A DNA stretch of 64,000 bases, taken from Chitinophaga lutea (GTDB lineage Bacteria > Bacteroidota > Bacteroidia > Chitinophagales > Chitinophagaceae). Where the stretch lies: positions 2,542,001 to 2,606,000 of the forward strand of contig NZ_RPDH01000002.1 in the NCBI RefSeq assembly GCF_003813775.1, given 5' to 3'. Under the pieces are notes generated by a model. The model saw only the letters and a program-made list of their open reading frames with translations. It was not told the origin of the DNA and did no database searches. The position numbers and the translations under genes are program-made. Shown here piece by piece: positions 51,103 to 60,036 of the stretch (positions are counted from its first letter, which is position 1; each line of letters begins with the position of its first letter).

Positions 51103-51795
51103 TTAGATTTTAACGGTTTTGCGCTCTATGCGCTTTTCATATCCGCTCCCCTGGAAAATGCGGTGCACATAGATGCCGGGCACGTGAATGTGATCGGGAT
51201 CCAGCTCCCCGGGCTGCACCAGCTCTTCCACTTCGGCAATAGTGATATTGCCGGCCTTGGCCATGGAAGTGCTGAAATTACGCGTGGTTTTACGAAACAC
51301 CAGGTTGCCCATCGTATCGCCCTTCCAGGCTTTCACAATGGCAAAATCGGCGTGCAGCGCCAGCTCCATGAGATAATCCTTTCCGTTGAAGCGGCGGGTT
51401 TCTTTTCCTTCGGCGATTTCGGTGCCATAACCGGCGGGCGTAAAAAAAGCGGGAATGCCCATACCGGCCATCTGGATGCGTGTGGCCAGGGTGCCTTGCG
51501 GAATGAGGTCCACTTCCAGTTCGCCGGACAATAACTGCCGTTCGAACTCGGCGTTTTCACCTACGTACGACGACATCATCTTCTTAATCTGCCTGGTTTT
51601 CAGCAACATCCCCAGGCCGAAATCATCCACGCCCGCGTTGTTGGAAATGCAGGTGAGGTTGTTGATGCCGCTGCGCACCAGCGCCGCAATACTGTTTTCG
51701 GGAATGCCGCACAGGCCGAAACCTCCCAGCATAAGGGTGGCGCCGCTGGGTATGTCTTTGACGGCATCATCGGCGTTTGCAATTACTTTCTGCAT
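51103..51795 (-). CDS. scoA: 3-oxoacid CoA-transferase subunit A
   Basis: Subunit A of the CoA-transferase. 230 residues. CoA-binding segment [13 protein letters not shown] near the N-terminus, [11 protein letters not shown], and the conserved [15 protein letters not shown]. It heads scoA-scoB, 18 bp after the DUF4296 gene. Confidence 0.94.
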   Translation of the reverse strand: MQKVIANADDAVKDIPSGATLMLGGFGLCGIPENSIAALVRSGINNLTCISNNAGVDDFGLGMLLKTRQIKKMMSSYVGENAEFERQLLSGELEVDLIPQGTLATRIQMAGMGIPAFFTPAGYGTEIAEGKETRRFNGKDYLMELALHADFAIVKAWKGDTMGNLVFRKTTRNFSTSMAKAGNITIAEVEELVQPGELDPDHIHVPGIYVHRIFQGSGYEKRIERKTVKI

Positions 51796-51813
51796 GTTTT
51801 GGTGTTATATGGT

Positions 51814-52275
51814 TCAGGGCAAAATCAGTCGCATGCTGTCGGTCGGACAATACAGCGAGTCCCAGTGCGTTCTTTTTTCTATGCCGAATTTCCTGTCTGA
51901 CTCTCTTTTCTCGATCGAATCCATCACGTCCCGCCTGCTTTTCACGATGTCCTGCATCTGTTTGTAGATGACTTCCAATTTATCGGAATGTGCTTCATAG
52001 TACCGGTAACTATGCATGAATTCGTCTTTCGAAACCTTGTGCAGTTGCAGTATCTGCACATAATATTTCTTGATGTTCAGTTCCCGTACGGAATCCGCCA
52101 CCCTGGTGGTATCCACGCCGGGGTCGCGGCCGTAGATCTCCGCATAATTCATATCCAGCAAAATATCGCGCATCTTATCGGGCGGTATCACGTCTGCCGG
52201 CGTTTTATCCGCCTGTCCGCAGGCGAACAACACACTTAACAATACAACACCGGCTATCTTTCTGAAGTTCATCAT
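51814..52275 (-). CDS. DUF4296 lipoprotein
   Basis: 153 residues; signal ends with lipobox VLFACG (C19). The mature part is helical and charged (DKMRDILLDMNYAEIY near residue 33, then KVSKDEFMHSYRYYEAHSDKLEVIY), typical of DUF4296, a Bacteroidota family of unknown role. No gap separates it from the DUF4835 gene, so the two are co-translated and may share envelope function. Confidence 0.82.
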   Translation of the reverse strand: MMNFRKIAGVVLLSVLFACGQADKTPADVIPPDKMRDILLDMNYAEIYGRDPGVDTTRVADSVRELNIKKYYVQILQLHKVSKDEFMHSYRYYEAHSDKLEVIYKQMQDIVKSRRDVMDSIEKRESDRKFGIEKRTHWDSLYCPTDSMRLILP

Positions 52276-53196
52276 TTATTTTAATTGCTGATATTTATTC
52301 GCATTCGGCACATCCAGTTGTGCGAGCATTTGCACCGCCCGTGCTTTTTCCTGCGGCGGCGCTTTGGAAAATATTTTCACCAGTTCATCATTCTTGGCAT
52401 TGAAGAAAGCCGCCAGCAGCATGGAGTTGGGCAGTTCCTGGTGAATGCCCATCAGCAGGTTGAGGCAGTTCATGATCGATGCGCGGCCTTTGTTGGTGTC
52501 TTCATACATCTGGTCGAGGCCGAGGCGGTGATACTGGTACATCACATCATGAAAACGGGCGAACTTTACGTTCATCAGGTTATCCTGCAGCCAGTAGCGG
52601 TTACGGTTGCCTTCAAAGGCTTTCCAGCCGGAGATGTCTTTCCCGTCGGGCGCGTTATTGACGATATTGAGCGCCTTTTTGAAGAAATTATCGCCGCCGC
52701 GGGGTGAAAACGAATCGTAATCGAGCCCGAGGATGATGTAGTTGTAATAAGCGAGGATGGCGGTGAGATTGGCCACCAGCGGGTCGTTGGCCACTATGCG
52801 CTGTTCGTTGAACTCCAGGGGCTGGAATTCCACGTACTTAAACACCACGTTCGGGTCCTGCGTATTGAGGATGCTGGTAACATACCCGGCATTGTACACG
52901 GGGCGGGTGGCCTGGATGGTGAGCGTGGCCCGGTAGGTATTGTTGCCGAGTGCGGCGTTGATCGTCAGCAGGAAGTTGCATTCGATGCGTTCCGCGGGCG
53001 TGTACGCATCGTCTGACCAGCGGCGATTGTTGATGAATTCGGACATGGCCGTCTGCAGCGTGGAAAACACCTTTCTGTCGGTGCTGTTGCCCAGCTGGGG
53101 CGATGCCTGAACGGACACATTGGCTCTTAATTCCTGCGCGCTGGTGCGGAAGCAGGCAAGCAGGCAAAGGGAAAAGAAAACAATCCTTTTAAGCAT
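52276..53196 (-). CDS. DUF4835 exported protein (PorD-type)
   Basis: 306 residues with signal peptide (LKRIVFFSLCLLACFRTSAQ). The mature protein starts ELRANVSVQASPQLGN and has VEFQPLEFNEQRI and LGLDYDSFSPRGGD, diagnostic for DUF4835. I recall this family being annotated as type IX secretion component PorD, but that name rests on family knowledge, not on a motif here. It overlaps the coaBC 3' end by 8 bp, as in other Bacteroidota genomes. Confidence 0.87.
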   Translation of the reverse strand: MLKRIVFFSLCLLACFRTSAQELRANVSVQASPQLGNSTDRKVFSTLQTAMSEFINNRRWSDDAYTPAERIECNFLLTINAALGNNTYRATLTIQATRPVYNAGYVTSILNTQDPNVVFKYVEFQPLEFNEQRIVANDPLVANLTAILAYYNYIILGLDYDSFSPRGGDNFFKKALNIVNNAPDGKDISGWKAFEGNRNRYWLQDNLMNVKFARFHDVMYQYHRLGLDQMYEDTNKGRASIMNCLNLLMGIHQELPNSMLLAAFFNAKNDELVKIFSKAPPQEKARAVQMLAQLDVPNANKYQQLK

Positions 53197-54394
53197 GTTG
53201 CAGATCGATTATGGCCAGAACAATGTTGCGGGCCACCTCCTGTTTCGACTGGAGGGGCAATGCCTGCTCATGCCCGTTGCGGGAGAGCAGCGTTACTTTA
53301 TTGGTATCGTGGTTAAACCCGGCGCCGGCGTCGTTCAGGGAGTTGAGCACCACCATGTCGAGGTTTTTATCCTGTAGTTTTTTAAGGGCGTATTCCTTTT
53401 CGTTGTTGGTTTCGAGCGAAAAGCCCACCAGTACCTGCCCGTTTTTTTTCTGTGCGCCGAGGGAGCGGGCGATGTCGGTTGTTTTTTCAAGCTCCAGGCT
53501 CATCTCCTCGTCTTTCTTCTTGATCTTTTTATCCGCCACGTTCCGGGGCCGGTAATCTGCCACGGCGGCAGCCATCACGATGATGTCGGCCGAAGGCGCC
53601 AGTTCCGAGCAACGGTCGAACATGTCTGCGGCGGTCACCACCCGGCTGATGCGCACGCCGGTATGCAGGGTGCTCAAATGAGTGGGCCCCAGTACCAGTT
53701 CCACGGCTGCGCCTGCTTCGGCAAGTGCCTCGGCAAGGGCAATGCCCATTTTCCCACTGGAATGATTGCTGATGAAACGCACCGGGTCGATCGGCTCCTG
53801 GGTAGGGCCGGCGGATACAAGGGCTTTTTTGCCGGCCAGCGGTTTCGTCTGGTTGCCGGCGCTGAAAAAGCTATAGAGGTAGGATACGATGGCTTCCGGT
53901 TCCGCCATCCGGCCTTCGCCGAAGAGGCCGCTGGCCAGTTCCCCTTTATGAACGGGCAACTGACGGTGGCCGTAAGAGAGCAGGCGGGCTACATTGGCTT
54001 TGGTGGCAGGGTGTAGCCACATGTCCTCATCCATGGCCGGGGCAAACAGTACCGGACAGGTGGCGGACAAATAAACAGCCAGCAGCAGGTTGTCGCAGAT
54101 GCCGTTGGCCATTTTGGCGATGGTGTTCACGGAGGCGGGCGCAATGAGCATTACATCGGCCCAGCGGCCGAGCATTACGTGGTTGCTCCAGCTGCCGTTT
54201 TCACTGATGGTCACCCCTACATCGTTTTTAGATAAGGTGGATAGCGTGAGCGGGGTAATGAAATCGCAGGCCGCCGGCGTCATGAGCACCTTTACCTGGG
54301 CGCCTTCCTTTACCAGCAGGCGCACCAGTATGGCGGCCTTGTAAGCCGCGATGCTGCCTGAAACCCCTAATAGAATTTTCTTTCCTTGTAACAT
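53189..54394 (-). CDS. coaBC: Bifunctional phosphopantothenoylcysteine decarboxylase/synthase
   Basis: Two steps of coenzyme A synthesis. 401 residues from the ATG at 54394 (LQGKKILLGVSGSIAAYKA); four codons upstream are also open. CoaC domain (about 1-180) with catalytic His in SWSNHVMLGRWAD and APAMDEDMW; CoaB domain (about 186-401) with VSAGPTQEPIDPVRF, NHSSGKMG and VLVGFSLET. Preceded by a terminator hairpin after the rpoZ-like gene, so expression may depend on read-through or a promoter in that spacer. Confidence 0.95.
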   Translation of the reverse strand: MLQGKKILLGVSGSIAAYKAAILVRLLVKEGAQVKVLMTPAACDFITPLTLSTLSKNDVGVTISENGSWSNHVMLGRWADVMLIAPASVNTIAKMANGICDNLLLAVYLSATCPVLFAPAMDEDMWLHPATKANVARLLSYGHRQLPVHKGELASGLFGEGRMAEPEAIVSYLYSFFSAGNQTKPLAGKKALVSAGPTQEPIDPVRFISNHSSGKMGIALAEALAEAGAAVELVLGPTHLSTLHTGVRISRVVTAADMFDRCSELAPSADIIVMAAAVADYRPRNVADKKIKKKDEEMSLELEKTTDIARSLGAQKKNGQVLVGFSLETNNEKEYALKKLQDKNLDMVVLNSLNDAGAGFNHDTNKVTLLSRNGHEQALPLQSKQEVARNIVLAIIDLQHA

Positions 54395-54407
54395 GCAACA
54401 AAACAAA

Positions 54408-54434
54408 AGCGGCAGAACAAAACATTCTGCCGCT
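54408..54434 (-). terminator. Hairpin between rpoZ-like gene and coaBC
   Basis: AGCGGCAGAA (54408-54417), 7-nt loop, TTCTGCCGCT (54425-54434); on the minus strand followed by TTTGTTTTG. An intrinsic terminator inside the bamD-to-aminotransferase run, only about 14 nt before the coaBC start. Confidence 0.65.
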
Positions 54435-54471
54435 ATGAAGTTAATATATTTCGCGATAAACGATGCGAGGA

Positions 54472-54780
54472 TCAGCTATACAGATCGTCGTCGTTCTTAC
54501 GGAAGTAAATTTTGTTTTCCAGGAACTCGTTGGTAGCCTGAATAGCAGAATTCGCCAGTCTTTCATAAAAACGGGAGATTTCGATCTGCTCTTTATTCTC
54601 ATGCACTTCTTCCAGGTTATCCGTATGGCTCGCGAACTCTTCCAGTTTGGAATGCAGCTCTTCTTTTACGGTAATATTGATCTGGTTTGCCCTTTTGGCA
54701 ATAATGGCAATGGATTCATACAGGTTACCGGTTCTGTTCTTGATGTCAGTCGTGTTCCTGGTTTCTACCCAGGGGTTCAT
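54472..54780 (-). CDS. rpoZ: RNA polymerase omega/Rpb6-type subunit, Bacteroidota form
   Basis: 102 residues from the ATG at 54780, 1 nt after the bamD stop; an upstream ATG at 54813 would overlap bamD by 32 nt. Contains TTDIKNRTGNLYESIAIIAKR, the Rpb6/omega core that binds the beta' subunit, followed by a longer acidic helical tail (HTDNLEEVHENKEQIEI) than in E. coli omega. The bamD-rpoZ-coaBC-DUF4835 order is common in Bacteroidota. Confidence 0.85.
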   Translation of the reverse strand: MNPWVETRNTTDIKNRTGNLYESIAIIAKRANQINITVKEELHSKLEEFASHTDNLEEVHENKEQIEISRFYERLANSAIQATNEFLENKIYFRKNDDDLYS

Positions 54781-54781
54781 A

Positions 54782-55615
54782 CTACTGGTTAGACTTCTCT
54801 TTATTTTGCTCATTTTCCAGGTGTTTAATGTTATTTTTTGCTAAGGTAAAGTATTTTTCCGCATCTGAACGCAATTTGCTGTTGGGGTACCGGTCTGAAA
54901 ACTCCAGGAATTCGGTCACCACCGTTTCATATCGTTCTTTCTGCTTTACGGGAATGCTGTTTTTGGCGTACAGGTAGTAGGCCTTGATAGCCATGTACTT
55001 GTAGTTGTCGCTCTTATCCGAATCGGGGTAGGCCCTCATCAGGCTTTTGAACGACACCCCGGCCGATTTGTAATGCCCCAGGTTATAGTACAGCTCAGCG
55101 GCATTATACTCCTTCTGCTCCAGCTTGCGGCGCAACAGTTCTATTACCACATTGGCCTCGGCCACCTTGTCGGAATTCGGGTAGGAATTGATGAAAGTCT
55201 GCATGGAAGCGATGGCTTTCATGGTATTGGTCTGGTCCAGCGGCACTTTGGGCGACAGTTTATAGTAGCAGTAGGCCTGCTGGTAGTCTATTTCCTGTGC
55301 ACGGGGGCTGCTGGGCAGCGCATCCAGGTAGTTTTTGAAGTGAAAAGCCGCCTGGGTATAGTCTTTCAGGTAAAAAGAGCAGTACGCATATTTATAATAA
55401 AGCCCTTCAAACTTGTCAGTGCCTTTAAATACGGGGATCATCTCCTCATACAGCGTCTGCGCCATCTGGTACTTCTTCTTTTCGTACATCTTATCGGCAT
55501 AGGCCAGCTTTTTCTCCAGATCGTTGCTTTTTTCGATCTTCCGGAGCTCCCTGTTACAGGAGACTGCGCCAATAGTAAAGGCCAAAAGGCCGGTAAACAA
55601 GAGAATTTTCCTCAT
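54782..55615 (-). CDS. bamD: Outer membrane assembly lipoprotein BamD
   Basis: TPR lipoprotein of the BAM complex that folds outer-membrane proteins such as the TonB receptors and SprA barrel in this window. 277 residues from the ATG at 55615; lipobox IGAVSC with lipidated C20. Five TPR-like repeats (e.g. YQMAQTLYEEMIPVF, FYLKDYTQAAFHFKNYL, AELYYNLGHYKSAGVSF). An upstream ATG at 55663 gives no better signal peptide. Ends with a Lys/Asn/Glu-rich tail. Confidence 0.94.
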   Translation of the reverse strand: MRKILLFTGLLAFTIGAVSCNRELRKIEKSNDLEKKLAYADKMYEKKKYQMAQTLYEEMIPVFKGTDKFEGLYYKYAYCSFYLKDYTQAAFHFKNYLDALPSSPRAQEIDYQQAYCYYKLSPKVPLDQTNTMKAIASMQTFINSYPNSDKVAEANVVIELLRRKLEQKEYNAAELYYNLGHYKSAGVSFKSLMRAYPDSDKSDNYKYMAIKAYYLYAKNSIPVKQKERYETVVTEFLEFSDRYPNSKLRSDAEKYFTLAKNNIKHLENEQNKEKSNQ

Positions 55616-55719
55616 AAAAAAAGAATCGCGAAGGTACGAATTAAAAGCAAAAAAAGGTAACACTATAATAGGCGGCGTTAAAATTTTGCAAAAACAGTGA
55701 TTTTGAGGTTGATTGGGGA

Positions 55720-55842
55720 TTATTCACAGGCAAGCGTCACATTTACACATTTTATCCACATGACTAATATCAATATCCACACCCCTGTCGCATTCAACAC
55801 CCCTCAACCGCTTTCTGGCAGGCATTATATTCCTGTGGAAAA
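55720..55842. promoter_or_regulatory. Cluster of DnaA boxes between bamD and mraZ
   Basis: Two exact TTATNCACA boxes: TTATTCACA (55720-55728) and TTATCCACA (55752-55760), same strand. Two one-mismatch boxes: ATATCCACA (55773-55781) and, on the other strand, TTTTCCACA (55842-55834). An AT-rich run follows (AATATATAATTCATTTTTT, about 55843-55860). The whole lies in the 311-bp divergent spacer upstream of the dcw cluster. Confidence 0.6.
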
Positions 55843-55866
55843 AATATATAATTCATTTTTTCGGTT

Positions 55867-55896
55867 AAAAGTGGGAAAAAGTGTTATTTTGTGTTA
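55867..55896 (+). promoter_or_regulatory. MraZ-box-like triplet, 10-bp period
   Basis: AAAGTGGG, AAAGTGTT and TTTGTGTT have their GTG at 55870, 55880 and 55890, an exact 10-bp spacing. MraZ of several phyla binds direct repeats of this kind (TGGGN or AAAGTG[TG]) at its own promoter. The triplet ends about 30 bp before the mraZ ATG, as expected for autoregulation. Confidence 0.65.
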
Positions 55897-55926
55897 GAAA
55901 ATGGAAATCAACACCTAAAACGAAGC

Positions 55927-56400
55927 ATGACGGGTTTTCTCGGAGAATATGAAGCAACGCTGGACGCAAAAGGGCGCTTCCTGCTCCCTGCCGGATTTAA
56001 ACGGCAGATAGCAGAGAGTGCGGGCAACCAGTTTGTGCTGAACCGCGGCTTCGAAAAGTGTTTGACGTTGTACCCGATGAACGAGTGGCAACCCATACAG
56101 GAGAAAATCGGCAAGCTGAATGATTTTGACCCGAAAGTTAGGGAATTCCGTCGCTATTTTCTGAACGGTGCCACTATTCTGGAGCTCGACAGTGCAGGGC
56201 GGCTGAACATCCCGAAGAACCTGATGGCGCATGCGGGACTGGATAAGGACATCGTGCTGACGGCCGCCAACAACAAGATTGAGATTTGGGATAAAACGAA
56301 ATACCAGGAGTTCTTTGATAATTTTTCACCGGAAGCCTTCAGCAGTCTGGCCCAACAGGTAATGGGCGGCGGGGATGGTTCATCAAACCCGGTTCTGTAA
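55927..56400 (+). CDS. mraZ: Transcriptional regulator MraZ
   Basis: First gene of the division/cell-wall cluster; DNA-binding autoregulator forming rings of two AbrB-like repeats per chain. 157 residues from the ATG at 55927; the frame is open upstream but only with a TTG. First half GEYEATLDAKGRFLLPAGF, second half ATILELDSAGRLNIPKNL, the two AbrB repeats with the DxxGR loop in each. rsmH follows by 11 bp. Confidence 0.95.
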   Translation: MTGFLGEYEATLDAKGRFLLPAGFKRQIAESAGNQFVLNRGFEKCLTLYPMNEWQPIQEKIGKLNDFDPKVREFRRYFLNGATILELDSAGRLNIPKNLMAHAGLDKDIVLTAANNKIEIWDKTKYQEFFDNFSPEAFSSLAQQVMGGGDGSSNPVL

Positions 56401-56411
56401 AAACGGCAAGT

Positions 56412-57320
56412 ATGGAAACATCCGGATATCACTTGCCAGTTTTGCTCCACGAAGTGGTGGAGAATTTACAGATCCGGCCCGACGGCACCTATATCGACGC
56501 CACTTTCGGTGGCGGCGGCCATTCCAGGGCAATCCTGGAACAATTAGGCCCTCAGGGCCGGCTGATCGTGTTCGACCAGGATGAGGACGCCTACCGCAAC
56601 CGGATTCCGGATGAGCGGGTGGTGTTTGTTCGCGAAAACTTCAGGCACCTGCAGCGGTTCGCCAAACTGCACAAAGCTCTGGACGCGGACGGCCTGCTGG
56701 CCGACCTCGGGGTTTCATCGCACCAGTTCGACACCGGCGCCAGGGGGTTTTCCACCCGCTTCGACGGCAACCTCGACATGCGGATGGACACCCGGAACGC
56801 CACCACCGCGGCCGATATTCTGCAGACCTATTCGGAGCAACATCTGCACCAGCTGTTCCAGGACTACGGGGAAGTCACCAATTCCCGCACCCTGGCTAAA
56901 ACAATCGTACAGCTGCGGAAGGCGCACCCACTGAGGACCATCGCAGAATTCAAATCGCTGATCCAGCCCATCGTGAAAGGCAACCCCGCAAAGTACCTGG
57001 CCCAGGTGTTCCAGGCACTCAGAATAGAAGTGAACGATGAACTGGGCGCGCTGAAAGACCTGCTCACCCAGTCTTCCACCGTACTGAAGCCCGGCGGCAA
57101 ACTGGCCATCATCACCTTCCACTCGTTGGAAGACAGGCTGGTGAAAAACTACATGAAGGGAGGCAGCTTCGAAACGGCGGATGAAAATCCTTACAGTTTT
57201 GAAACACCGCCGAAGCTGTTCAAACTGATCACGAAAAAACCCGTAACGGCCAGTGAGAAAGAATTAAGGGCTAACCCCCGGAGCCGGAGCGCCAAGTTAC
57301 GCGTCGCAGAAAAGATATAG
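56412..57320 (+). CDS. rsmH: 16S rRNA (cytosine-1402-N4) methyltransferase
   Basis: SAM-dependent methylation of 16S rRNA C1402 in the P site. 302 residues. Begins SGYHLPVLLHEVVENL; SAM site IDATFGGGGHSRAIL near residue 31; DLGVSSHQFD near residue 101; FNNP-type region followed by C-terminal ITFHSLEDRLVKNY and NPRSRSAKLRV. Second gene of the dcw cluster, as usual. Confidence 0.96.
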   Translation: METSGYHLPVLLHEVVENLQIRPDGTYIDATFGGGGHSRAILEQLGPQGRLIVFDQDEDAYRNRIPDERVVFVRENFRHLQRFAKLHKALDADGLLADLGVSSHQFDTGARGFSTRFDGNLDMRMDTRNATTAADILQTYSEQHLHQLFQDYGEVTNSRTLAKTIVQLRKAHPLRTIAEFKSLIQPIVKGNPAKYLAQVFQALRIEVNDELGALKDLLTQSSTVLKPGGKLAIITFHSLEDRLVKNYMKGGSFETADENPYSFETPPKLFKLITKKPVTASEKELRANPRSRSAKLRVAEKI

Positions 57321-57398
57321 CCGTTATTGTTACTTCCATCCTATCCCCTGTTACTAAGAAAAATCAGATATCATATAACTGTTGCTAAACCTTGTAAT

Positions 57399-57782
57399 GT
57401 GTTGCGGGAAGAAGAAAAGCATATCAACGAAGAAGCAGGCGCGGAAAGCGCAGCTGAGCTGCCCCGGGAGCCCCGAAGAGAATGGCGCCTCCGGATCAAC
57501 TACAAGCTGATCACGCAGAACCTGCCCTTCATCCTTTTTCTGGCCGTGATTGCGCTGGTCTATATCGCCAACAGCCACCTGGCCGAAAAAAAGGTCCGTA
57601 AAATCAACAAGCTGAGCAAAGAAATAAAAGAACTGAAGTGGGAGTACCTGAGCGTGAGAAGTGAACTGATGTTCCGCAGCAAACTGAGTGAAGTGAGCAA
57701 AGCCGTGGAACCGCTGGGATTAAAAGAACTGAGCACCCCACCGCAGCGGATTGAAGTGAAAGCTGCCGAAGCAGCACAATAA
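57399..57782 (+). CDS. ftsL: FtsL-like division protein
   Basis: Small bitopic inner-membrane protein between rsmH and ftsI, the standard place for ftsL. 127 residues from a GTG at 57399 (start uncertain: a TTG at 57402 or a more distant TTG at 57327 are alternatives, and no ATG is in frame). Cytoplasmic charged N-tail, one membrane helix (NLPFILFLAVIALVYIAN), then a periplasmic coiled coil (EKKVRKINKLSKEIKELKWEY). It would pair with FtsB in the divisome. Identity is from form and position. Confidence 0.82.
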   Translation: MLREEEKHINEEAGAESAAELPREPRREWRLRINYKLITQNLPFILFLAVIALVYIANSHLAEKKVRKINKLSKEIKELKWEYLSVRSELMFRSKLSEVSKAVEPLGLKELSTPPQRIEVKAAEAAQ

Positions 57783-57815
57783 TTTATTAAAAGATACTGA
57801 CACCGAACCCGGCAA

Positions 57816-59918
57816 ATGGAGATTAAAAAGGACATACTATGGCGAGCATACCTCTGCTTTATTGGCATGGGTGTATTTGCCGTGGCCATCCTCGGCAAAG
57901 TCTTTTTTATCCAGCAGGTAGAAGGAGACAAATGGCGCAGCCTGGCCGACAGCCTGCACACCTCTTTTATGGACCTCGACGCCGACCGCGGCACCATCTA
58001 CTCCGAAGAAGGCCGCATGCTCTCCACCTCCATCCCCTACTTCGACCTCCGCATCGACTTTAAAGCAGATGGATTGCAGGACCCCAAGAAGAGCATTTTT
58101 AAAGATAATATCGACTCCCTGTCGTATTACCTCGCCAATCTGTTCCGCGACCGCACCGCCGCCCAGTACAAAAAAATGCTGAGCGAAGGATTCAAGGACA
58201 AAGACCGCTATTTTCTGCTGAAACGCGACATCCGTTTCGACGAATACCAGGCTGTGCGCAACTTCCCCATGTTCCGCCTCGGCAGGAACAAAGGCGGCCT
58301 GATTGCCGAAACGAAAAACAAACGCATCAACCCCTTTAAACTCCTCGCCAACCGCACCATCGGCCTGGCCCGCGAAAACGCGCAGAACGTAGGCCTCGAA
58401 AGAACCTACGACAGCAGCCTCAGCGGCGTAACCGGCAAACGCCTGATGCGCCGTATCGCCGGCGGTACCTACATGCCCGTGGAAGGATACGATATCGAAC
58501 CGGAAAACGGCAAAGACATCATCACCACGCTCGACGTGAACATGCAGGACATCGCCGAAAACGCCCTCATGAAGATGATGATCCAGAACGAAGCGCAGCA
58601 CGGCACCTGCATCCTGATGGAAGTGAAAACAGGCAAAATCAAAGCGATCGCCAACCTCGGCCGCCAGAAAGACGGCAGCTACTGGGAGGATATGAACTAT
58701 GCCCTGATGGTGGGCGAGCCCGGCTCTACTTTCAAAGTGGCCACAATGATCGCCATCATGGAAGATGGCTACGCCAACACCAACACGCTGGTAGATCTTA
58801 ACTACGGCAGGTGGCCCATCAACCGCCGTGTAGTGTATGACTCGGAGCCGCACCACCTCACCACCGTTACGGTAAAACGTGCTTTCGAACGCAGTTCCAA
58901 CGTGGCCATGGCAAAACTCGCCTACCAGTTCTACTATAAAAAACCGAACGAGTTTGCCGCCCATCTGAAAAAACTGCGCCTCGACCAGTTTACCGGCATC
59001 GACCTGGTGGGCGAAGGACGGCCGAATATTCCCACCACCGCCAGTAAACACTGGAGTGCGGTGACCCTGCCCTGGATGGCCTTCGGCTACAACGTATTGC
59101 AAAGCCCGTTACAAACGGCCATGCTGTACAACGCTGTTGCCAACAACGGCAAAATGATGAAACCTTACCTGGTCAACTCCATCATGGAATATGGCCAGCC
59201 CATCCGCCAGTTTGAGCCGGTGGTTCTGAACGACAGTATCTGTTCTGCCCGCACCCTCGCCCAACTGCGGGATATGCTCGAAGGCGTGGTGCTCAACGGT
59301 ACGGCCGTGAAACTGCAAACGCCTTATTACCGCTTTGCCGGCAAAACCGGTACCGCGCTGGTGGCCAATGGCAACAGGGGGTATGCAGATAAAATTTACC
59401 AGTCGTCTTTCGCAGGTTATTTCCCTGCCGAAGACCCGCAATACACTTGCGTGGTGGTGATCAAAAACAAGCCGCACGCAGCCAAGTTTTACGGCGGCAC
59501 AGTAGCCGGCCCGGTGTTCCGTGAAGTGGCAGACAAACTGTACGCGCTGGCCATCCAAAAACCGCGCTCCCTCGAAGGGAATACTTCGCTCGACACCCTG
59601 ATGGCTATGAAAGGCGGGAAAGGCAGCGAATGGCGCAGCGTGGCACGCACCCTCAAACTGCCGTTCGAAGGCGCGCTCACGGCTTCCAACTGGGTGAACG
59701 CCGACATCAAAAACAACAAGCTCACCTTTTCACCGGTGAAAACGGCTCCCGGTGTAGTACCGGACGTGAAAGGAATGGGCCTGAAAGACGCACTCTACCT
59801 CCTCGAAAACGCCGGCCTGCGGGTGGTGATCAAAGGAGCAGGAAAAGTGAATACCCAATCCATCCAGGGCGGAAGCCCGGTCGGGAAAGAACAAACGATC
59901 GTGATCGAATTGGGATGA
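57816..59918 (+). CDS. ftsI: Peptidoglycan transpeptidase, penicillin-binding protein 3 type with PASTA domain
   Basis: Septal cross-linking enzyme. 700 residues: N-terminal membrane helix (AYLCFIGMGVFAVAILGKVFF), dimerisation region, transpeptidase domain with S304-T-F-K307 (GEPGSTFKVAT), S360-S-N362 (RSSNVAM) and K510-T-G (AGKTGTALV). The C-terminal PASTA domain (about 645-700, VVPDVKGMGLKDALYLLE) is typical of Bacteroidota and Firmicutes versions. Follows the ftsL-like gene by 33 bp. Confidence 0.95.
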   Translation: MEIKKDILWRAYLCFIGMGVFAVAILGKVFFIQQVEGDKWRSLADSLHTSFMDLDADRGTIYSEEGRMLSTSIPYFDLRIDFKADGLQDPKKSIFKDNIDSLSYYLANLFRDRTAAQYKKMLSEGFKDKDRYFLLKRDIRFDEYQAVRNFPMFRLGRNKGGLIAETKNKRINPFKLLANRTIGLARENAQNVGLERTYDSSLSGVTGKRLMRRIAGGTYMPVEGYDIEPENGKDIITTLDVNMQDIAENALMKMMIQNEAQHGTCILMEVKTGKIKAIANLGRQKDGSYWEDMNYALMVGEPGSTFKVATMIAIMEDGYANTNTLVDLNYGRWPINRRVVYDSEPHHLTTVTVKRAFERSSNVAMAKLAYQFYYKKPNEFAAHLKKLRLDQFTGIDLVGEGRPNIPTTASKHWSAVTLPWMAFGYNVLQSPLQTAMLYNAVANNGKMMKPYLVNSIMEYGQPIRQFEPVVLNDSICSARTLAQLRDMLEGVVLNGTAVKLQTPYYRFAGKTGTALVANGNRGYADKIYQSSFAGYFPAEDPQYTCVVVIKNKPHAAKFYGGTVAGPVFREVADKLYALAIQKPRSLEGNTSLDTLMAMKGGKGSEWRSVARTLKLPFEGALTASNWVNADIKNNKLTFSPVKTAPGVVPDVKGMGLKDALYLLENAGLRVVIKGAGKVNTQSIQGGSPVGKEQTIVIELG

Positions 59919-59970
59919 GGGTAAGAAAATGACAGCATGGGACCGTCGTACCGATAAAATACATTAAACA

Positions 59971-60036
59971 CCCGGTTCCGCCGGGCAAATATAAAAGATC
60001 AATGGTCTGATGAAACGGAAACGCTTCATCAGACCA
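59971..60036 (+). other. Two hairpins in the murE leader
   Basis: CCCGG-TTCCG-CCGGG (59971-59985), then TGGTCTGATGAA (60003-60014) pairing perfectly with TTCATCAGACCA (60025-60036) over a 10-nt loop whose core can pair CG-GAAA-CG. No T-run follows. An AGAGGA stretch (60045-60050) lies 9 nt before the murE ATG, an unusual Shine-Dalgarno-like match for this genome. Confidence 0.5.

Noticed and set aside
54781..54813. Upstream ATG for the rpoZ-like gene
   Set aside because: It would overlap bamD by 32 nt; the ATG at 54780 follows the bamD stop by 1 nt and starts the conserved region.
55720..55842. Calling the bamD-mraZ spacer the chromosomal origin
   Set aside because: DnaA boxes alone do not show an origin; no dnaA, dnaN or skew data are available in the window, so only a DnaA-binding region is proposed.
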